From Thauera aromatica K172 (GTDB lineage Bacteria; Pseudomonadota; Gammaproteobacteria; Burkholderiales; Rhodocyclaceae), in contig NZ_CP028339.1 in NCBI RefSeq assembly GCF_003030465.1, positions 558,001-622,000 on the forward strand: a stretch of DNA of 64,000 nucleotides, written 5' to 3'. The translations under genes and the position numbers were made by a program. Below are positions 1-10,441 of the stretch, in pieces (within the stretch, counting starts at the first letter, position 1; each line of letters opens with the position of its first letter). The notes under the pieces are model-generated. The model was given only the letters and a program-made list of their open reading frames with translations, was not told the DNA's origin and did no database searches.

Positions 1-491
1 TGGCACGCGAGGCGGGGCAGCCGCGCGCGCAGGAAGGGGGGGTGGTCGGCGTGCCGGCCTGGGTGGAGCAGGTCGTCGGCCGCTGGCAACGGCTGCGCCC
101 CGGCGCCGCGGTGACGGTCGAAGCCGGTGAGGACGGTGTCCGGAGTGCGATCGTGGCCGATGCGTCGCTCGGCGAAGCACTGCACAATCTGGTCGATAAC
201 GCCGCCAACGCCAATGCCCGATCGGCCGTTCCGGACGCAGCGGTCGAGCTGCGGATCTGCGTCGAGGGGGCGGATGTGGTGGTGGAGGTGGCCGACCGCG
301 GTCCTGGCATCGAGCCGGTGCAGGCGGCGCGCGCCGTCCCGCCCGGCGCTCATGGCGAGGGAATGGGCGTGGGCCTGATCCTGGCGCAGGCCGCGCTCGA
401 GTCCCATGGAGGGCGGCTGGAGTTCCGCCCGCGGCCTGGCGGTGGCACCATCGCCTGCCTGCGTATTCCGGCCCGGAGAACCTGCACGTGA
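1..491 (+). CDS. Sensor histidine kinase, C-terminal part (RegB/PrrB-like), cut by window start
   Basis: The frame is open from the first bases, so the gene starts before the window. What is visible is the ATP-binding (HATPase_c) half of a sensor kinase: an N box (EALHNLVDNAANA), a G1 box (DRGPGIEP) and a G2 box (GEGMGVGLILAQ). Its stop overlaps the GTG start of the response regulator in a GTGA, so the two are translationally coupled. The partner is of RegA/PrrA/ActR type, so this is probably the redox-responsive RegB-type kinase. The diagnostic membrane and redox-box regions are outside the window, so the subfamily call is inferred from the partner. Confidence 0.8.
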   Translation, partial: AREAGQPRAQEGGVVGVPAWVEQVVGRWQRLRPGAAVTVEAGEDGVRSAIVADASLGEALHNLVDNAANANARSAVPDAAVELRICVEGADVVVEVADRGPGIEPVQAARAVPPGAHGEGMGVGLILAQAALESHGGRLEFRPRPGGGTIACLRIPARRTCT

Positions 492-1027
492 ACCGCGATC
501 ACACCCCCTGCCTGCTGGTCGTCGATGACGACCCCGCCTTCAACCGCGTGCTGGTCCGCGCGCTCGCCCAGCGCGGCTTCGATGCCTATGGCGCCACCGA
601 CAGTGAAGGGGCGGTGGAGCTTGCCCACGACCATGCTCCGGAGTTCATCGTCCTCGACCTGAACATCGGCGGCGCGTCCGGGCTGAAGCTGATCCGGCCG
701 CTGCTCGCAGCCAGCCCCGGAGCCCGCATCCTGGTCCTCACCGGCTATGCCAGCATCGCCACCGCGGTCGATGCGGTGAAGCTGGGGGCGGTCCAGTACC
801 TCGCCAAGCCCGCCGCGGTCGATGCCATCATCCAGGCCCTGGAGGTCGGGGAGGACGCTGCCGAGAGCGCCGTTCCCGATCTGCCGATGTCGGTCGATCG
901 CCTCGAATGGGAACACATCCAGCGCGTCCTCGCCGCGCACGACGGCAATATTTCGGCCACCGCGCGCGCGCTGCAGATGCACCGACGCACCCTGCAGCGC
1001 AAGCTGGCGCGACCGCCGGCGTCCTGA
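488..1027 (+). CDS. regA: RegA/PrrA/ActR-type response regulator
   Basis: This 179-residue two-domain regulator has a receiver domain (about residues 8-120) with the acidic pair near the N-terminus (VVDDDPAF), the phospho-acceptor Asp in IVLDLNIGG, Thr in VLTGYAS and Lys in YLAKPA. A C-terminal Fis-type helix-turn-helix (HDGNISATARALQMHRRTLQRKL) follows. The motif LTGYASIATAVDAVKLGA and the short Pro-containing linker are typical of the RegA/PrrA/ActR family, which controls redox-dependent genes in proteobacteria. The start is GTG and overlaps the kinase stop. The ligand and targets cannot be read from the sequence. Confidence 0.85.
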   Translation: MNRDHTPCLLVVDDDPAFNRVLVRALAQRGFDAYGATDSEGAVELAHDHAPEFIVLDLNIGGASGLKLIRPLLAASPGARILVLTGYASIATAVDAVKLGAVQYLAKPAAVDAIIQALEVGEDAAESAVPDLPMSVDRLEWEHIQRVLAAHDGNISATARALQMHRRTLQRKLARPPAS

Positions 1028-1044
1028 GCGCAGGCGCCCGGCGC

Positions 1045-3090
1045 TTACCCGTGGATGCCCGCACTCGCCGCCAGGTGGGGGAAATATTTGCGGTCTTCGT
1101 GCACGATGTGTTCCGCGACCACGTCGTGCGCGAGGAACGTGAACAGCGCTCGCTCCTCCGTCCGGTGGCTGCGGAAGCCGTCGACCAGCGCCTCCGCACG
1201 CTGGATGAGGGCGCGGTGGAGTACCGCATGGGCGCCCAGTTCGGGATAGCCCGCAGCCTGCAGGAACTGCTCTTCGTCATGGAAGTGACGCTTCAGCTTC
1301 TCGAGCAGGCTATCGATCGCGGGCTGAATTTCCGCGTCGCGCGCTTCGGAAAACAGGGCCGACAGCAGCCGGTTGACCTCGTCGAAAAGGTCCCGGTGTT
1401 CGGCATCCAGTATTCCGTTGCCGCTCTCGAAGGACGCGTCCCAGTTCAACTGCACCGGGCCCGTCTGCGCACCCGCCGCAGGCCTTACCGTGTGGTCGGC
1501 CTCGACCCGGTTTCTTCCGCCCTGCTTGGCGCGGTACAGCGCGGCATCGGCGCGCGCCACCCATTCATCGCGGGACTCGGACTCGCCCAGCTCGGCGACC
1601 CCGAAGCTCGCGGTCACGCAGCCGACGCTGTCGATATGATGTGCCGCGATCGAGGCCCGCATGCGTTCGGCGAGCGCGGCCGCGCTCGCGAGCCCGGTGT
1701 CGGGCAAGAGCACGAGGAACTCCTCTCCGCCCCAGCGGGTCAGCGAGTCCGGCTTGCGCAGCGTGGCGCGGATGCAGTGCGCGATCTGCTGCAGGACGAG
1801 ATCTCCGGTGGCGTGGCCATAGCGGTCGTTGACCGTTTTGAACAGGTCCACGTCGAGCATCACCAGCGCGAGCGGCCGGCGGTAGCGCCTGAAGCGCTCG
1901 AGCTCGTGCTCCACGGCCTCGTAAAACTGGCGCCGGTTCGAGGCCCCGGTCAGCGCATCGGTGCCGGCGAGCCGGTCGAGCTTTGCCATCGTCTGAAGGA
2001 GCGCCTGTTCCTTTTCGTGCAGCTTCGCCACCAGCTTGTTGAAGCCGAGCACCAGCGCGCCCACCTCGTCATGACGGGGGATGGGCAGCGGTGCCAGTTC
2101 GCGTCCGCCGTCGGCCATTTCGCGGATCGAACGGGCGGCGTCGGTCAGCGGCCGGAGCATGCGCGGCAGCAACAGCGACAACAGGATGAGCATCCCGGCC
2201 ACGGTTGCGAAGGTGTTGCGCCAGAGCAGGCGGCGCAGTTCCTCGACCGGCTGGAACACTTCCACCGCCGGTGCGCTGGCGACGACGAGCCACCCTGTGC
2301 TGGGCACCGCGGCGATCGAAAAAAGGGCATCGGCGCCGTCGCTGCGTGAGGTGATGCCCGTGCCCCGATAACCCGCCATGGCGTGATCGAGCAGCGGGTC
2401 GGCGCCGGGAGGCGGCGTCGGCTGCAATGCCAGTGCCGGGTCGCTGGCGGTGATGAACAACCCGTCGGCCGGCGATACCAGCAAAAAACCGCCGCTGGCT
2501 CCCAGCCGGGTTTGCTGCAAGTCGTCGAGGAAACCCGGAGCCTCGAGGCTGACCACGCCCGCGAGCACGGCCAGCACGCGCTTGTCCGCGCCACGCACCG
2601 CGGCCGCCCCGGTCAGGAGGGGGGCGCCGCCGGCGTCATCGCGCCGGGGTTTGCCGATCACCGCCTGCTCCGGCTGGAGCACCGCGTCGAACCAGTCGGC
2701 ATCGAGCCGGGCGCCCGGGGCCGCGCCGTCGGCCAGCGGCGAGCGTGCGAGCAGGCGGCCGTCGGGGCGCAACACCAGGATGCCGCGGTCGAACAGCGGA
2801 TTCAGGCGCTCCCGTGTCCCGAGCCACTGCGCCAGGTCTTCCGGCTGCGCCAGCAGTGAAGGCGGCAGGGTGTCCGCCAGCTCGCGGATCAGGTCGCGGC
2901 GCATCCGGATGCTGTGATCGATGTCGTGGGCGACGTAAGTGGCGATCGACACGTGCGCGCCCGCCACGACTTCCTGCACCCGTTCCTGCACTGCCGGCAG
3001 GAAAACGAGGTGGCGCGCCGCGACGCCGATGGCGATCAGCAGCAGACCGAGGCCGATCAGGCGGAATTTGATGTTCTGATAGAACGGCAT
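1045..3090 (-). CDS. Membrane diguanylate cyclase with C-terminal hemerythrin domain
   Basis: About 681 residues from the chosen ATG (MPFYQNIKFRL); the frame stays open further upstream, but that stretch has no membrane-anchor logic. Order of domains: an N-terminal transmembrane segment, a periplasmic Cache-like sensor region, a second transmembrane segment (near residue 300), a HAMP-like linker, a GGDEF domain with intact GGEEF near residue 455, and a hemerythrin domain (about 545-681). The hemerythrin domain carries the His/Glu/Asp pattern DAEHRDLF, HFHDEE, HAVLH, HDVVAEH. It should make c-di-GMP from GTP and sense oxygen or redox state through the di-iron site. The 17-bp gap to the RegA-like gene places the two genes tail to tail. 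Confidence 0.85.
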   Translation of the reverse strand: MPFYQNIKFRLIGLGLLLIAIGVAARHLVFLPAVQERVQEVVAGAHVSIATYVAHDIDHSIRMRRDLIRELADTLPPSLLAQPEDLAQWLGTRERLNPLFDRGILVLRPDGRLLARSPLADGAAPGARLDADWFDAVLQPEQAVIGKPRRDDAGGAPLLTGAAAVRGADKRVLAVLAGVVSLEAPGFLDDLQQTRLGASGGFLLVSPADGLFITASDPALALQPTPPPGADPLLDHAMAGYRGTGITSRSDGADALFSIAAVPSTGWLVVASAPAVEVFQPVEELRRLLWRNTFATVAGMLILLSLLLPRMLRPLTDAARSIREMADGGRELAPLPIPRHDEVGALVLGFNKLVAKLHEKEQALLQTMAKLDRLAGTDALTGASNRRQFYEAVEHELERFRRYRRPLALVMLDVDLFKTVNDRYGHATGDLVLQQIAHCIRATLRKPDSLTRWGGEEFLVLLPDTGLASAAALAERMRASIAAHHIDSVGCVTASFGVAELGESESRDEWVARADAALYRAKQGGRNRVEADHTVRPAAGAQTGPVQLNWDASFESGNGILDAEHRDLFDEVNRLLSALFSEARDAEIQPAIDSLLEKLKRHFHDEEQFLQAAGYPELGAHAVLHRALIQRAEALVDGFRSHRTEERALFTFLAHDVVAEHIVHEDRKYFPHLAASAGIHG

Positions 3091-3252
3091 GGAGGCTGGC
3101 GCGATCCGGTATGCAGGATGACAGTGTATCCAGGTCCGATGCACGATCCTGTGAATAACTTGGCGAAACGGGCGATCCTGGCCGGGAGGCGCTGCGCACT
3201 CCGCACGCTTCGCCCGGCGTCCGCCGCCGTCCGGGCTTGCGCCGGGCGGAAA

Positions 3253-3288
3253 CAAAAAACCCCGGGATCGCCGCGATCCACGGGGTTT
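3253..3288 (-). terminator. Rho-independent terminator of the pth-ychF operon
   Basis: On the minus strand an inverted repeat (AACCCCGTGGATCG / CGATCCCGGGGTT) is followed by a T-rich run (TTTTTTG). It lies about 70 bp downstream of the ychF stop and ahead of the diguanylate cyclase gene, which therefore has its own transcription unit. Confidence 0.75.
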
Positions 3289-3356
3289 CGGAGGGGACGC
3301 GCTGGGGCAGACGGTTGGTGAGGCCGCGTGAGACCCCGCGCTTCAATCGGGTGTGG

Positions 3357-4448
3357 TCACACGTTGAACAGGAAGTTCAGCACGTCGCCGTCCTTGACCA
3401 CATAGTCCTTGCCTTCGGCGCGCATCTTGCCCGCTTCCTTGGCGCCGGCCTCGCCCTTGAACTGGATGAAATCCTCGTAGGCGATGGTCTGGGCGCGGAT
3501 GAAGCCGCGCTCGAAATCGGTGTGGATCACGCCGGCGGCCTGCGGCGCGGTGTCGCCGACGTGGATCGTCCACGCCCGCACTTCCTTCACGCCGGCGGTG
3601 AAGTAAGTCTGGAGGCCGAGCAATTTGTAGCCGGCGCGGATCAGGCGGTCGAGGCCGGGCTCTTCCAGCCCCATGGATTCGAGGAAGTCCTTCTTGTCGG
3701 CGTCTTCGAGGTCGGCGATCTCGGCTTCGATCGCGGCGCACAGGGCGACGACTTCGGCGCCTTCGGCCTGTGCGTGGGTGTGGACCGCATCGAGATGGGG
3801 GTTGTCGTCGAAGCCGTCTTCGGCGACGTTGGCGGCGTAGAGCACCGGCTTCGCGGTGATCAGGCAGAAGGGCTTGAGGCTGGCCCATTCTTCCTTCGCC
3901 AGTTCGAGCGCGCGCACCGGCTGGCCCTGGTCGAGCTGGGCGAAGCACTTCTCCAGTACCGCGACGAGGATCTTGGCCTCCTTGTCGCCGGCGGCCGCGG
4001 GGCGCTTGTAGCGGGTGAGCGCCTTGTCCACCGTGGCGAGGTCGGCGAGGGCGAGTTCGGTGTCGATGACTTCGATGTCGCGGATCGGGTCGACGTTACC
4101 CGCGACGTGGATCACGTTGTCGTCGGCGAAGCAGCGCACGACGTGCACGATGGCGTCGGTCTCGCGGATGTTGGCCAGGAACTGGTTGCCCAGGCCTTCG
4201 CCCTTGGAGGCGCCGGCGACCAGGCCGGCGATGTCGACGAACTCGACGATCGCCGGCTGCACCTTCTGCGGCTTGACGATCGCCGACAGCGCGGTGAGGC
4301 GCGGATCGGGCACTTCGACGATGCCCACGTTCGGCTCGATGGTGCAGAAGGGATAGTTTTCGGCCTGGATGCCGGCCTTGGTGAGGGCGTTGAAGAGGGT
4401 CGACTTGCCGACATTGGGCAGGCCGACGATTCCGCATTTCAGGCTCAT
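3357..4448 (-). CDS. ychF: Ribosome-binding ATPase YchF
   Basis: This 363-residue Obg-family P-loop protein has G1 [15 protein letters not shown], the switch region [13 protein letters not shown]3 [16 protein letters not shown] and a C-terminal TGS domain ([18 protein letters not shown] and beyond). The position normally NKxD reads AANVAED, the change that makes YchF prefer ATP over GTP. Family members bind the ribosome and modulate stress responses. The start overlaps the pth stop by 4 nt, the usual pth-ychF arrangement in proteobacteria. Length is normal for the family. Confidence 0.97.
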   Translation of the reverse strand: MSLKCGIVGLPNVGKSTLFNALTKAGIQAENYPFCTIEPNVGIVEVPDPRLTALSAIVKPQKVQPAIVEFVDIAGLVAGASKGEGLGNQFLANIRETDAIVHVVRCFADDNVIHVAGNVDPIRDIEVIDTELALADLATVDKALTRYKRPAAAGDKEAKILVAVLEKCFAQLDQGQPVRALELAKEEWASLKPFCLITAKPVLYAANVAEDGFDDNPHLDAVHTHAQAEGAEVVALCAAIEAEIADLEDADKKDFLESMGLEEPGLDRLIRAGYKLLGLQTYFTAGVKEVRAWTIHVGDTAPQAAGVIHTDFERGFIRAQTIAYEDFIQFKGEAGAKEAGKMRAEGKDYVVKDGDVLNFLFNV

Positions 4449-5128
4449 GGTTGGGGTTCGTCCTTGGGAGTTGCCGCGGCCGCGCCGTCGGGGGCGGGCG
4501 GGGATTTGGGCGCCTTGGGCGGTTTCGGAGGTTTGGGCGGGGCAGGGCGGGCGTTGAGGCGGGTGGCGGCGGTGTTGAGCTCGCCGCGGGCGAGCTGGGG
4601 CCAGGCGGCGAGCGCCTTGTCAATCGCCTCGTCGATCAGCGCCTGCTCTTCGCGCCGCGCCGGCTTGAGCACGAAATTCACCACTTCGTTGCGCTCGCCG
4701 GGGTGACCGATGCCGATGCGCAGGCGCCAGTAGTCGTGGGTGCCGAGGTGGGCGGAGCTGTCCTTCAGCCCGTTGTGGCCGCCGAGTCCGCCGCCGAACT
4801 TCAGCCGTAGCTGACCGGGGGGAAGGTCGAGTTCGTCGTGGACGACGAGGATCTCGGCCGGCTCGATGCGGTAGAAGCGCGCCAGCGCGCCGATGGCCTG
4901 GCCGGAGCGGTTCATGAAAGTCTGCGGCAGCAGCAGCCAGACGCCGGCTGCGCGGGCGTTGGCGACCAGGCCGTGGAAGCGGGATTCGTGCGCGAAGCGC
5001 ACGCCGAGCTGGTCGGCGAGGCGCTCACAAAACCAAAACCCGGCGTTGTGCCGGGTTTCGGAGTATTCGGCCCCCGGGTTGCCGAGACCGACGACGAGAC
5101 GCAGGGGGCGCGAGGGCGCGGCGCTCAT
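4445..5128 (-). CDS. pth: Peptidyl-tRNA hydrolase
   Basis: 227 residues from the ATG at [11 protein letters not shown]. It hydrolyses peptidyl-tRNA released from stalled ribosomes. The catalytic core is clear: [22 protein letters not shown] holds the conserved Asn and the catalytic His, followed by [18 protein letters not shown] and the GGHNGLK motif. After about residue 190 comes an unusual low-complexity tail rich in Pro, Lys and Ala ([14 protein letters not shown]) that is absent from the E. coli enzyme. The upstream frame stays open into rplY, but only this ATG gives a family-like N-terminus. Confidence 0.95.
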   Translation of the reverse strand: MSAAPSRPLRLVVGLGNPGAEYSETRHNAGFWFCERLADQLGVRFAHESRFHGLVANARAAGVWLLLPQTFMNRSGQAIGALARFYRIEPAEILVVHDELDLPPGQLRLKFGGGLGGHNGLKDSSAHLGTHDYWRLRIGIGHPGERNEVVNFVLKPARREEQALIDEAIDKALAAWPQLARGELNTAATRLNARPAPPKPPKPPKAPKSPPAPDGAAAATPKDEPQP

Positions 5129-5169
5129 CGTCGGTTGGTGTCCGGCATCCGGGTGGGCTGGGAAGCCGC

Positions 5170-5769
5170 TTACGCCGCTTCGCCTTCGCCTTCGGCTGCG
5201 GCGCCCTTGACCTGGACTGCGGTGGCCACGACCGGGTCGCCTTCGCCGTGCTGAAGCAGCTCGACACCGGCCGGCAGCACCAGCTGCGACACGTGCACCG
5301 ACTGGCCGGCCTCGAGGGCGGAGAGGTCGACGCCGACGAACTCGGGCAGATCCTTCGGCAGGCACTGGACGTCGATTTCGTTGATCACGTGCGAGATCAT
5401 GCAGCCGCCGAGCTTGACCGCCGGGCTGACGTCGTCGCCGCTGAAGTGCAGCGGCACCTTGAGGTGCATCTTCTGGTCGGCGGCCACGCGCTGGAAGTCG
5501 ATGTGCAGCACTTGCTGCTTGAACGGGTGCCACTGGGTGTCGCGCAGCACGGCGATTTCCTTGCTGCCGTCGACGTCGATGCTCAGCACCGAGGCGTGGA
5601 AGGCTTCCTTGCGCAGCAGGTGGTAGAGCTCGTTGTGGTCCATCACGATCGGCTGGGCTTCGCCCGTGCCGCCGTAGATGATGCCCGGCAGTTGGCCGGC
5701 GCGACGCAGGCGGCGGCTCGCACCCGTACCCTGCGCGTCACGCTTGCTCGCTTTGAATTCGATTTGCAT
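5170..5769 (-). CDS. rplY: 50S ribosomal protein L25/Ctc
   Basis: This 199-residue long (CTC-type) form of L25 binds 5S rRNA in the large subunit. The N-terminal L25 domain ([30 protein letters not shown]) is followed by the C-terminal TL5-like beta domain, and the chain ends in an Ala/Glu-rich tail. It sits between prs and pth, as in most beta- and gammaproteobacteria, 41 nt before pth, and is probably cotranscribed with both. A putative ribosome site (AGGAGCAAC) lies just before the ATG. Confidence 0.95.
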   Translation of the reverse strand: MQIEFKASKRDAQGTGASRRLRRAGQLPGIIYGGTGEAQPIVMDHNELYHLLRKEAFHASVLSIDVDGSKEIAVLRDTQWHPFKQQVLHIDFQRVAADQKMHLKVPLHFSGDDVSPAVKLGGCMISHVINEIDVQCLPKDLPEFVGVDLSALEAGQSVHVSQLVLPAGVELLQHGEGDPVVATAVQVKGAAAEGEGEAA

Positions 5770-5862
5770 GGTGTTGCTCCTGAGTGGTGAAGGTTTCCGC
5801 CCGCGACCAGGCGGAAACGGCAGAATCCGCGCCTCGCCCCGAGGCCGGCGCGGAGGGAAAAA

Positions 5863-6813
5863 TCATTCCATGAACAGCGACGAGACCGACTCTTCGTTGC
5901 TGATCCGCAGGATCGTGTCGGCCAGCAGCGAAGCCACCGAAACCTGGCGGATGCGCGGACAGGCGCGGGCGTCCTCGCGCAGCGGGATGGTGTCGGTGAC
6001 GACCAGCTCGTCGAGGTCGGAGTCGCTGATGCGTGCCACCGCGGCGCCCGACAGCACGGCGTGAGTGCAGTAGGACAGCACGCGCTTGGCGCCGTTGGCC
6101 TTCAGCGCGCTCGCCGCCTTGCACAGGGTGCCGGCGGTGTCGACGATGTCGTCCATGATCACGCAGGTGCGGCCTTCGACCTCGCCGATGATGTTCATGA
6201 CTTCGGAGACGTTGGCCTTCGGCCGGCGCTTGTCGATGATCGCCAGATCGCACTCCATGCGCTTGGCGAAGGCACGGGCGCGGACCACGCCGCCGACATC
6301 GGGCGAGACCACCAGCAGGTCGTCGTACTTTTGCTTGTCGAGGTCGGCGAGCAGGACCGGGGCGGCGTAGACGTTGTCGACCGGAATGTCGAAGAAGCCC
6401 TGGATCTGGTCGGCGTGCAGGTCCATCGTCAGCAGGCGCTGGACGCCGACGGCCTGGAGCATGTTGGCGACGACCTTGGCCGTGATCGGTACCCGCGCCG
6501 AGCGCGGGCGGCGGTCCTGGCGGGCGTAGCCGAAATAGGGCAGGGCGGCGGTGATGCGGCCGGCGGAGGCGCGCTTCAATGCATCGACCAGGACCAGCAG
6601 TTCCATCAGGTTGTCGTTGGTCGGCGAGCAGGTCGGCTGGAGGACGAAGACGTCCTTGCCGCGCACGTTCTCGAGCAGTTCGACGTTGACCTCGCCGTCC
6701 GAGAAGCGGCCGACGGTGGCCGAACCGAGGGAGATCCCCAGACGTCGCGTCACGTCGGCGCCAAGCTTGGGGTTGGCGTTACCGGTGAAGACCATCAGGC
6801 TGCCGTGGGGCAT
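5863..6813 (-). CDS. prs: Ribose-phosphate pyrophosphokinase
   Basis: This 316-residue class I PRPP synthetase makes phosphoribosyl pyrophosphate from ribose 5-phosphate and ATP for nucleotide, His and Trp synthesis. The flexible-loop and ATP motifs are visible ([21 protein letters not shown]), as are the metal-binding [12 protein letters not shown] and the PRPP loop [16 protein letters not shown]. It lies directly downstream of tRNA-Gln and ispE on the same strand, the conserved order in betaproteobacteria. Confidence 0.97.
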   Translation of the reverse strand: MPHGSLMVFTGNANPKLGADVTRRLGISLGSATVGRFSDGEVNVELLENVRGKDVFVLQPTCSPTNDNLMELLVLVDALKRASAGRITAALPYFGYARQDRRPRSARVPITAKVVANMLQAVGVQRLLTMDLHADQIQGFFDIPVDNVYAAPVLLADLDKQKYDDLLVVSPDVGGVVRARAFAKRMECDLAIIDKRRPKANVSEVMNIIGEVEGRTCVIMDDIVDTAGTLCKAASALKANGAKRVLSYCTHAVLSGAAVARISDSDLDELVVTDTIPLREDARACPRIRQVSVASLLADTILRISNEESVSSLFME

Positions 6814-6903
6814 TTCCGCTACTCCGATACCGTAAGAAACAACGCAGCAAAAAATGCTGCGCGGAAACGACTCGGGCAGGCTCGTGGCCTGCCCGTCGTT
6901 GTG

Positions 6904-6980
6904 TGGCTGGGGAGGAAGGATTCGAACCCTCGAATGCCGGAATCAAAATCCGGTGCCTTAACCGACTTGGCGACTCCCCA
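6904..6980 (-). tRNA. tRNA-Gln (anticodon TTG)
   Basis: The minus strand folds as a full cloverleaf of 77 nt including an encoded CCA. The acceptor stem is TGGGGAG/CTCCCCA, the anticodon loop TTTTGAT gives anticodon TTG, and the T loop is TTCGAAT. It lies between ispE and prs on the same strand, a conserved position. Confidence 0.96.
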
Positions 6981-7024
6981 ATAAACTGTTTCGCCGCGAA
7001 ACGGATCGTTCGACGAAGCGGGCG

Positions 7025-7903
7025 CTATTCTAACCACTCGTAAAGCGGATGGCGAGTCAGGCTTCGCACTTTCCAGGCTTTCCAGCGTGGCGGACAGCTT
7101 TTCGCGATGCGGTCGGCCTCGGCTTCCGAGGGGACTTCCGCAAACACGCAGGCGCCCGATCCTGTCATCGTGGCCGGCGCGTACTGCGTCAGCCACTCGA
7201 TCGCGTCTCGCACTTCCGGGTAACGGCTGCAGGCCACTGGCTGCAAGTCATTTCGGGTAGTGCTCGCTGCGAAGTCCGCCATTCTGATTGGAGGTGTGTC
7301 GCGCGTCAAGTCCTGCGCTGAAAAAATTTCGGTGGTCGGTACCGAGACTCCCGGCGCCAGCACGACGTACCAGGCCGGCCGCAGGTTCAGCGGCTGCAGC
7401 GCTTCGCCGATGCCTTCGGCGAAAGCGTCCCGGCCGAACACGAAAACCGGCACGTCGGCGCCCAGTTGCAGCCCGAGCGCCTGGAGCTGGGGGCGCGACA
7501 GCCCGGTCCGCCACAGCCGGTTGAGGGCGATCAGGGCGGTGGCGGCGTCGGAGCTGCCGCCACCGATGCCGCCCCCCAGCGGCAGGACCTTGTGGACGGC
7601 GATCTCCGCGCCCAGGCTGCAGCCGGTGTGGGCCTGCAGCAGACGGGCGGCGCGCACGACCAGATCCTGTTCCGCGGGAACGCCGGGCAGGGTGGTGGTG
7701 CGGCGGACGAGGCCGTCGGCGCGCAGGGTGAAATCGAGGGTGTCGCCCCAGTCGAGGAGGCGGAAGGCGGTCTGCAGGAGGTGGTAGCCGTCGGCCCGGC
7801 GCCCTGTCACATGCAGGAACAGGTTGAGCTTGGCCGGGGCGGGGCAGCCCTCGAGGCGGGCCGGATCGGTCGCCGAAGGCGCGGTCAGGGGTGGGCGGTC
7901 CAT
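7025..7903 (-). CDS. ispE: 4-diphosphocytidyl-2-C-methyl-D-erythritol kinase
   Basis: This 292-residue GHMP-family kinase of the MEP isoprenoid pathway phosphorylates CDP-methylerythritol with ATP. Seen: the N-terminal [22 protein letters not shown], which carries the catalytic Lys and the substrate-binding region, the GHMP glycine-rich loop [16 protein letters not shown], the ADVPVFVFG motif and the C-terminal [10 protein letters not shown]. The ATG chosen (MDRPPL) overlaps the 3' end of lolB by 19 nt, indicating cotranscription. Confidence 0.96.
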   Translation of the reverse strand: MDRPPLTAPSATDPARLEGCPAPAKLNLFLHVTGRRADGYHLLQTAFRLLDWGDTLDFTLRADGLVRRTTTLPGVPAEQDLVVRAARLLQAHTGCSLGAEIAVHKVLPLGGGIGGGSSDAATALIALNRLWRTGLSRPQLQALGLQLGADVPVFVFGRDAFAEGIGEALQPLNLRPAWYVVLAPGVSVPTTEIFSAQDLTRDTPPIRMADFAASTTRNDLQPVACSRYPEVRDAIEWLTQYAPATMTGSGACVFAEVPSEAEADRIAKSCPPRWKAWKVRSLTRHPLYEWLE

Positions 7904-8463
7904 GAGTCGATGATCAGGCGAATGCGGTGGTCGCCGCGTGAAATGTCGAGGCGGGCGGGCGGGGCGCCGGCGCTGTCGTCGGCGTAGGCCAGGTAATCGA
8001 TGCGCCAGCCCTGGTCGATGAGCAGTTGCGGGCGGCCGTAGGTGTCGCGCTGGCGGACTTCGGCGCCGGCGCCGGGCGCGGCCTGCACCCAGAGCCGGAG
8101 ACGCGCCACCGGCACGTCGACGCCGAGCACTTGCGGCAGCAGGGCGTCGGCGCTGGCGGCGACGATGCGTTGGCCGTCGGCGGTGAGCAGGGTGGCGCCG
8201 GCGGCATCGCTGTCGAGCCGGGCGGCGATCTGGCCGAGCGGGTTGAGCAGGGTCAGGCGGTCGGCGTGCGGCGCATGCTCCCATTCGATGCGGCCGCTCG
8301 CGGCCTGCTGGCCGTCGGTGGCCGACATCCGGCCTTCGAGGAGGAATGCGGGCTGTGCGTGGCGGACGGCTGCGGGATGGTCGGCGGGTGCGGACAGGGG
8401 GGCGCAGGCGCCGAGCGCGAGGGCGCCGGCGAGCGCCGCGAGCAGAGCGCGGACCGCGCTCAT
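7885..8463 (-). CDS. lolB: Outer-membrane lipoprotein receptor LolB
   Basis: 192 residues from the ATG at [14 protein letters not shown] short signal peptide ends in a lipobox (LGAC), so the protein should be lipidated on Cys and anchored in the outer membrane. There LolB accepts lipoproteins from LolA and inserts them. The body has the LolB-like pattern [20 protein letters not shown] and [14 protein letters not shown]. Its position between the TPR gene and ispE is the classic betaproteobacterial context. Its start overlaps the TPR gene stop by 4 nt. Confidence 0.92.
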   Translation of the reverse strand: MSAVRALLAALAGALALGACAPLSAPADHPAAVRHAQPAFLLEGRMSATDGQQAASGRIEWEHAPHADRLTLLNPLGQIAARLDSDAAGATLLTADGQRIVAASADALLPQVLGVDVPVARLRLWVQAAPGAGAEVRQRDTYGRPQLLIDQGWRIDYLAYADDSAGAPPARLDISRGDHRIRLIIDSWTAHP

Positions 8464-10178
8464 CGGGCGCCCAGCCGCAGCACGGTCTGGTTGAGCAGGC
8501 GGTTGTCGGGATGGGCGGCGAGGGCTTCGCCGAAAATCCGCTTCGCATCGTCGCGGCGGTCGAGGGCCCACAGCACTTCGCCCAGGTGGGCGGCGATCTC
8601 GGCGTCGCGGCGCAACGCGTAGGCGCGTTCGAGATGCTCGAGCGCGGAGTCGAGGTCGCCGCGGCGGAAACGCACCCAGCCCATGCTGTCGAGGATGAAC
8701 GGGTCGTCGGGGGCGAGCTCGAGGGCGCGGCCGATGAGTGCTTCGGCTTCAGTCAGGCGCAGGTTGCGGTCGGCGAGCGAGTAGCCCAGCGCGTTGTGGG
8801 CATGCACGTGGTCGGGCTGGAGCGCGATGATGCGGCGCAAGCGGGTTTCCATGAGGTCGATGCGGTCCAGACGTTCGGCCAGCATGGCGGCTTCGTACAG
8901 CAGGTCGGGATCGTCGGGCAGCGTCGCGAGTGCCGCGTCGAGCACGCCGAGGGCTTCGGCGGGACGCTCGGCATCGCGCAGCAGCTGGGCCTCGGCGATG
9001 GCGAAGCGGCGCCGCAGCGAAGCTTCGCCGCCCTGCGCCTGGAGCAGGGCGCGCGCTTCGTCGAGACGGTGTTCGCGGGCGAGGCTGTGCGCGCTGCGGA
9101 TCACCGCCTCGGGCAGGTGGCGCTCGTCGCTGATCTGTCCGAACCATTCGCGCGCGTGCTCGCCGTCGCCGCGGGCGTCGGCGATCTGCCCCAGTTGCAG
9201 GCGGATCAGGTCCGGCTGCGGATGGCCGCCATCGAGTGCGAGGCGGAAGTTCGCCTCCGCGTCGGCATTGTCCCCGAGCTGCTGCGACAGCAGGCCGACG
9301 GCGTAGCGCAGTTCGGCGTCGCCCGGGTGGGCCTCGAGCAGGCGGCGGAACTGGCTGCGCGCTTCGTCGAAGCGCTGGGCCCCGACCAGGCCGCGGGCGT
9401 AGGCCTGGCGCAGGATCGCGCTGTCCGGCTTGTGCCCCAGTTCGGTTTCGAGCTGGCGGAGCGCTTCGTCGCCGGCGCCGGCCTGCTGCAGGATCTGCGC
9501 CTTGAGGAGCACGGCCGGCTCCCAGCCGTGGTTGAGTTCGAGGGCGCGATCGACCGCGGCGAGCGCTTCCATCGGGGCCTGGCCGAGGAGTGCCGCCTGC
9601 GCGCGCGCGATGTGGGCTTCGGGCAGATCGAGGTAGGGTTCGGTGAGGCGGTTGATGATGGTTTTCGCCGCCTGCTTGTCGGGCACTCCGGCGAGCGCGC
9701 GGCTGAGCCCGAGCAGGTTCTGCGCCAGCCGGCCGGAGGACTGGGCGAGGACGCGGGCGAGCTGGATCTGGATGGCGTCGAGATCGAGGTCCCCGTCGTC
9801 GCCGGCGTCGCGCGCGCTGGCCAGCACCCGGCGCGCTTCCTCCGACTGGGGGGCGGACTCGGCCCAGATCGTCGCGGCCTCGGTGGTCAGCCGCAGGTCG
9901 CGCGAGTAGAGCGCGATCTCGGTCGCGCGGCGGGCGATGCGCGGGTCGCGGGTGGCGCGTGCGAGATCGACGTAGAGCTGGGCGGAAAGCCCGATCTGGC
10001 CGCGCGCGCCGGCGATTTCGGCGAGCAGGAAGTGATACAGGGTGGACGGGGTCAGTTCCTGCGCCGGGAGGGGGTCGTCGCCGCCGGGCTCGCCGTTCGC
10101 CGCAGCGGCAGCACCGCCCAGGGCGAGCGTGAGAGTGAAGCACAGCGAACGGGCGAGGCGGGAGAGGGAGTTCTTCAT
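8460..10178 (-). CDS. Exported tetratricopeptide-repeat protein
   Basis: 572 residues from the ATG at [12 protein letters not shown], which opens a signal peptide (hydrophobic [16 protein letters not shown]). The rest is an all-helical array of tetratricopeptide-like repeats, for example [20 protein letters not shown] and [20 protein letters not shown]. It is the first gene of a probable operon with lolB and ispE, and it overlaps lolB by 4 nt. Homologues beside lolB are common in betaproteobacteria. The molecular role is not known; a periplasmic or outer-membrane assembly scaffold is an inference from the export signal, the repeats and the lolB link. Confidence 0.85.
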   Translation of the reverse strand: MKNSLSRLARSLCFTLTLALGGAAAAANGEPGGDDPLPAQELTPSTLYHFLLAEIAGARGQIGLSAQLYVDLARATRDPRIARRATEIALYSRDLRLTTEAATIWAESAPQSEEARRVLASARDAGDDGDLDLDAIQIQLARVLAQSSGRLAQNLLGLSRALAGVPDKQAAKTIINRLTEPYLDLPEAHIARAQAALLGQAPMEALAAVDRALELNHGWEPAVLLKAQILQQAGAGDEALRQLETELGHKPDSAILRQAYARGLVGAQRFDEARSQFRRLLEAHPGDAELRYAVGLLSQQLGDNADAEANFRLALDGGHPQPDLIRLQLGQIADARGDGEHAREWFGQISDERHLPEAVIRSAHSLAREHRLDEARALLQAQGGEASLRRRFAIAEAQLLRDAERPAEALGVLDAALATLPDDPDLLYEAAMLAERLDRIDLMETRLRRIIALQPDHVHAHNALGYSLADRNLRLTEAEALIGRALELAPDDPFILDSMGWVRFRRGDLDSALEHLERAYALRRDAEIAAHLGEVLWALDRRDDAKRIFGEALAAHPDNRLLNQTVLRLGAR

Positions 10179-10441
10179 TGGGGTGGTCCGACGGACTTCG
10201 GTGGGTATGGCTGGCGCGCCGCGGCGGGGGTGGATCGGAGGGACGGATAAGAGGGGTGAAGGGAAGGTGGGAGGCGCGGCCGTGACGGGCGCGCTCGATG
10301 GGAGCGGTTGGAACGCTGCACTAGAATCGGGTTCGCTCCATGGTATGCAGATCGGCGCCGCGCCTGCAAGCCGAATGCCCCCGAATGCCCCCCGCGGCGG
10401 CAATTCCCGGCCCGCCGCCCCTTTTCCCGGAGGCCTGTCCG

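Noticed and set aside
907..2349. Long plus-strand open frame opposite the diguanylate cyclase
   Set aside because: It is antisense to a gene with clear GGDEF and hemerythrin motifs; composition is the high-GC shadow type with Arg/Ala/Gln bias and no domain.
8346..10250. 634-codon plus-strand frame opposite the TPR gene
   Set aside because: Shadow of the TPR protein; no motif, and it crosses the lolB-TPR border antisense.
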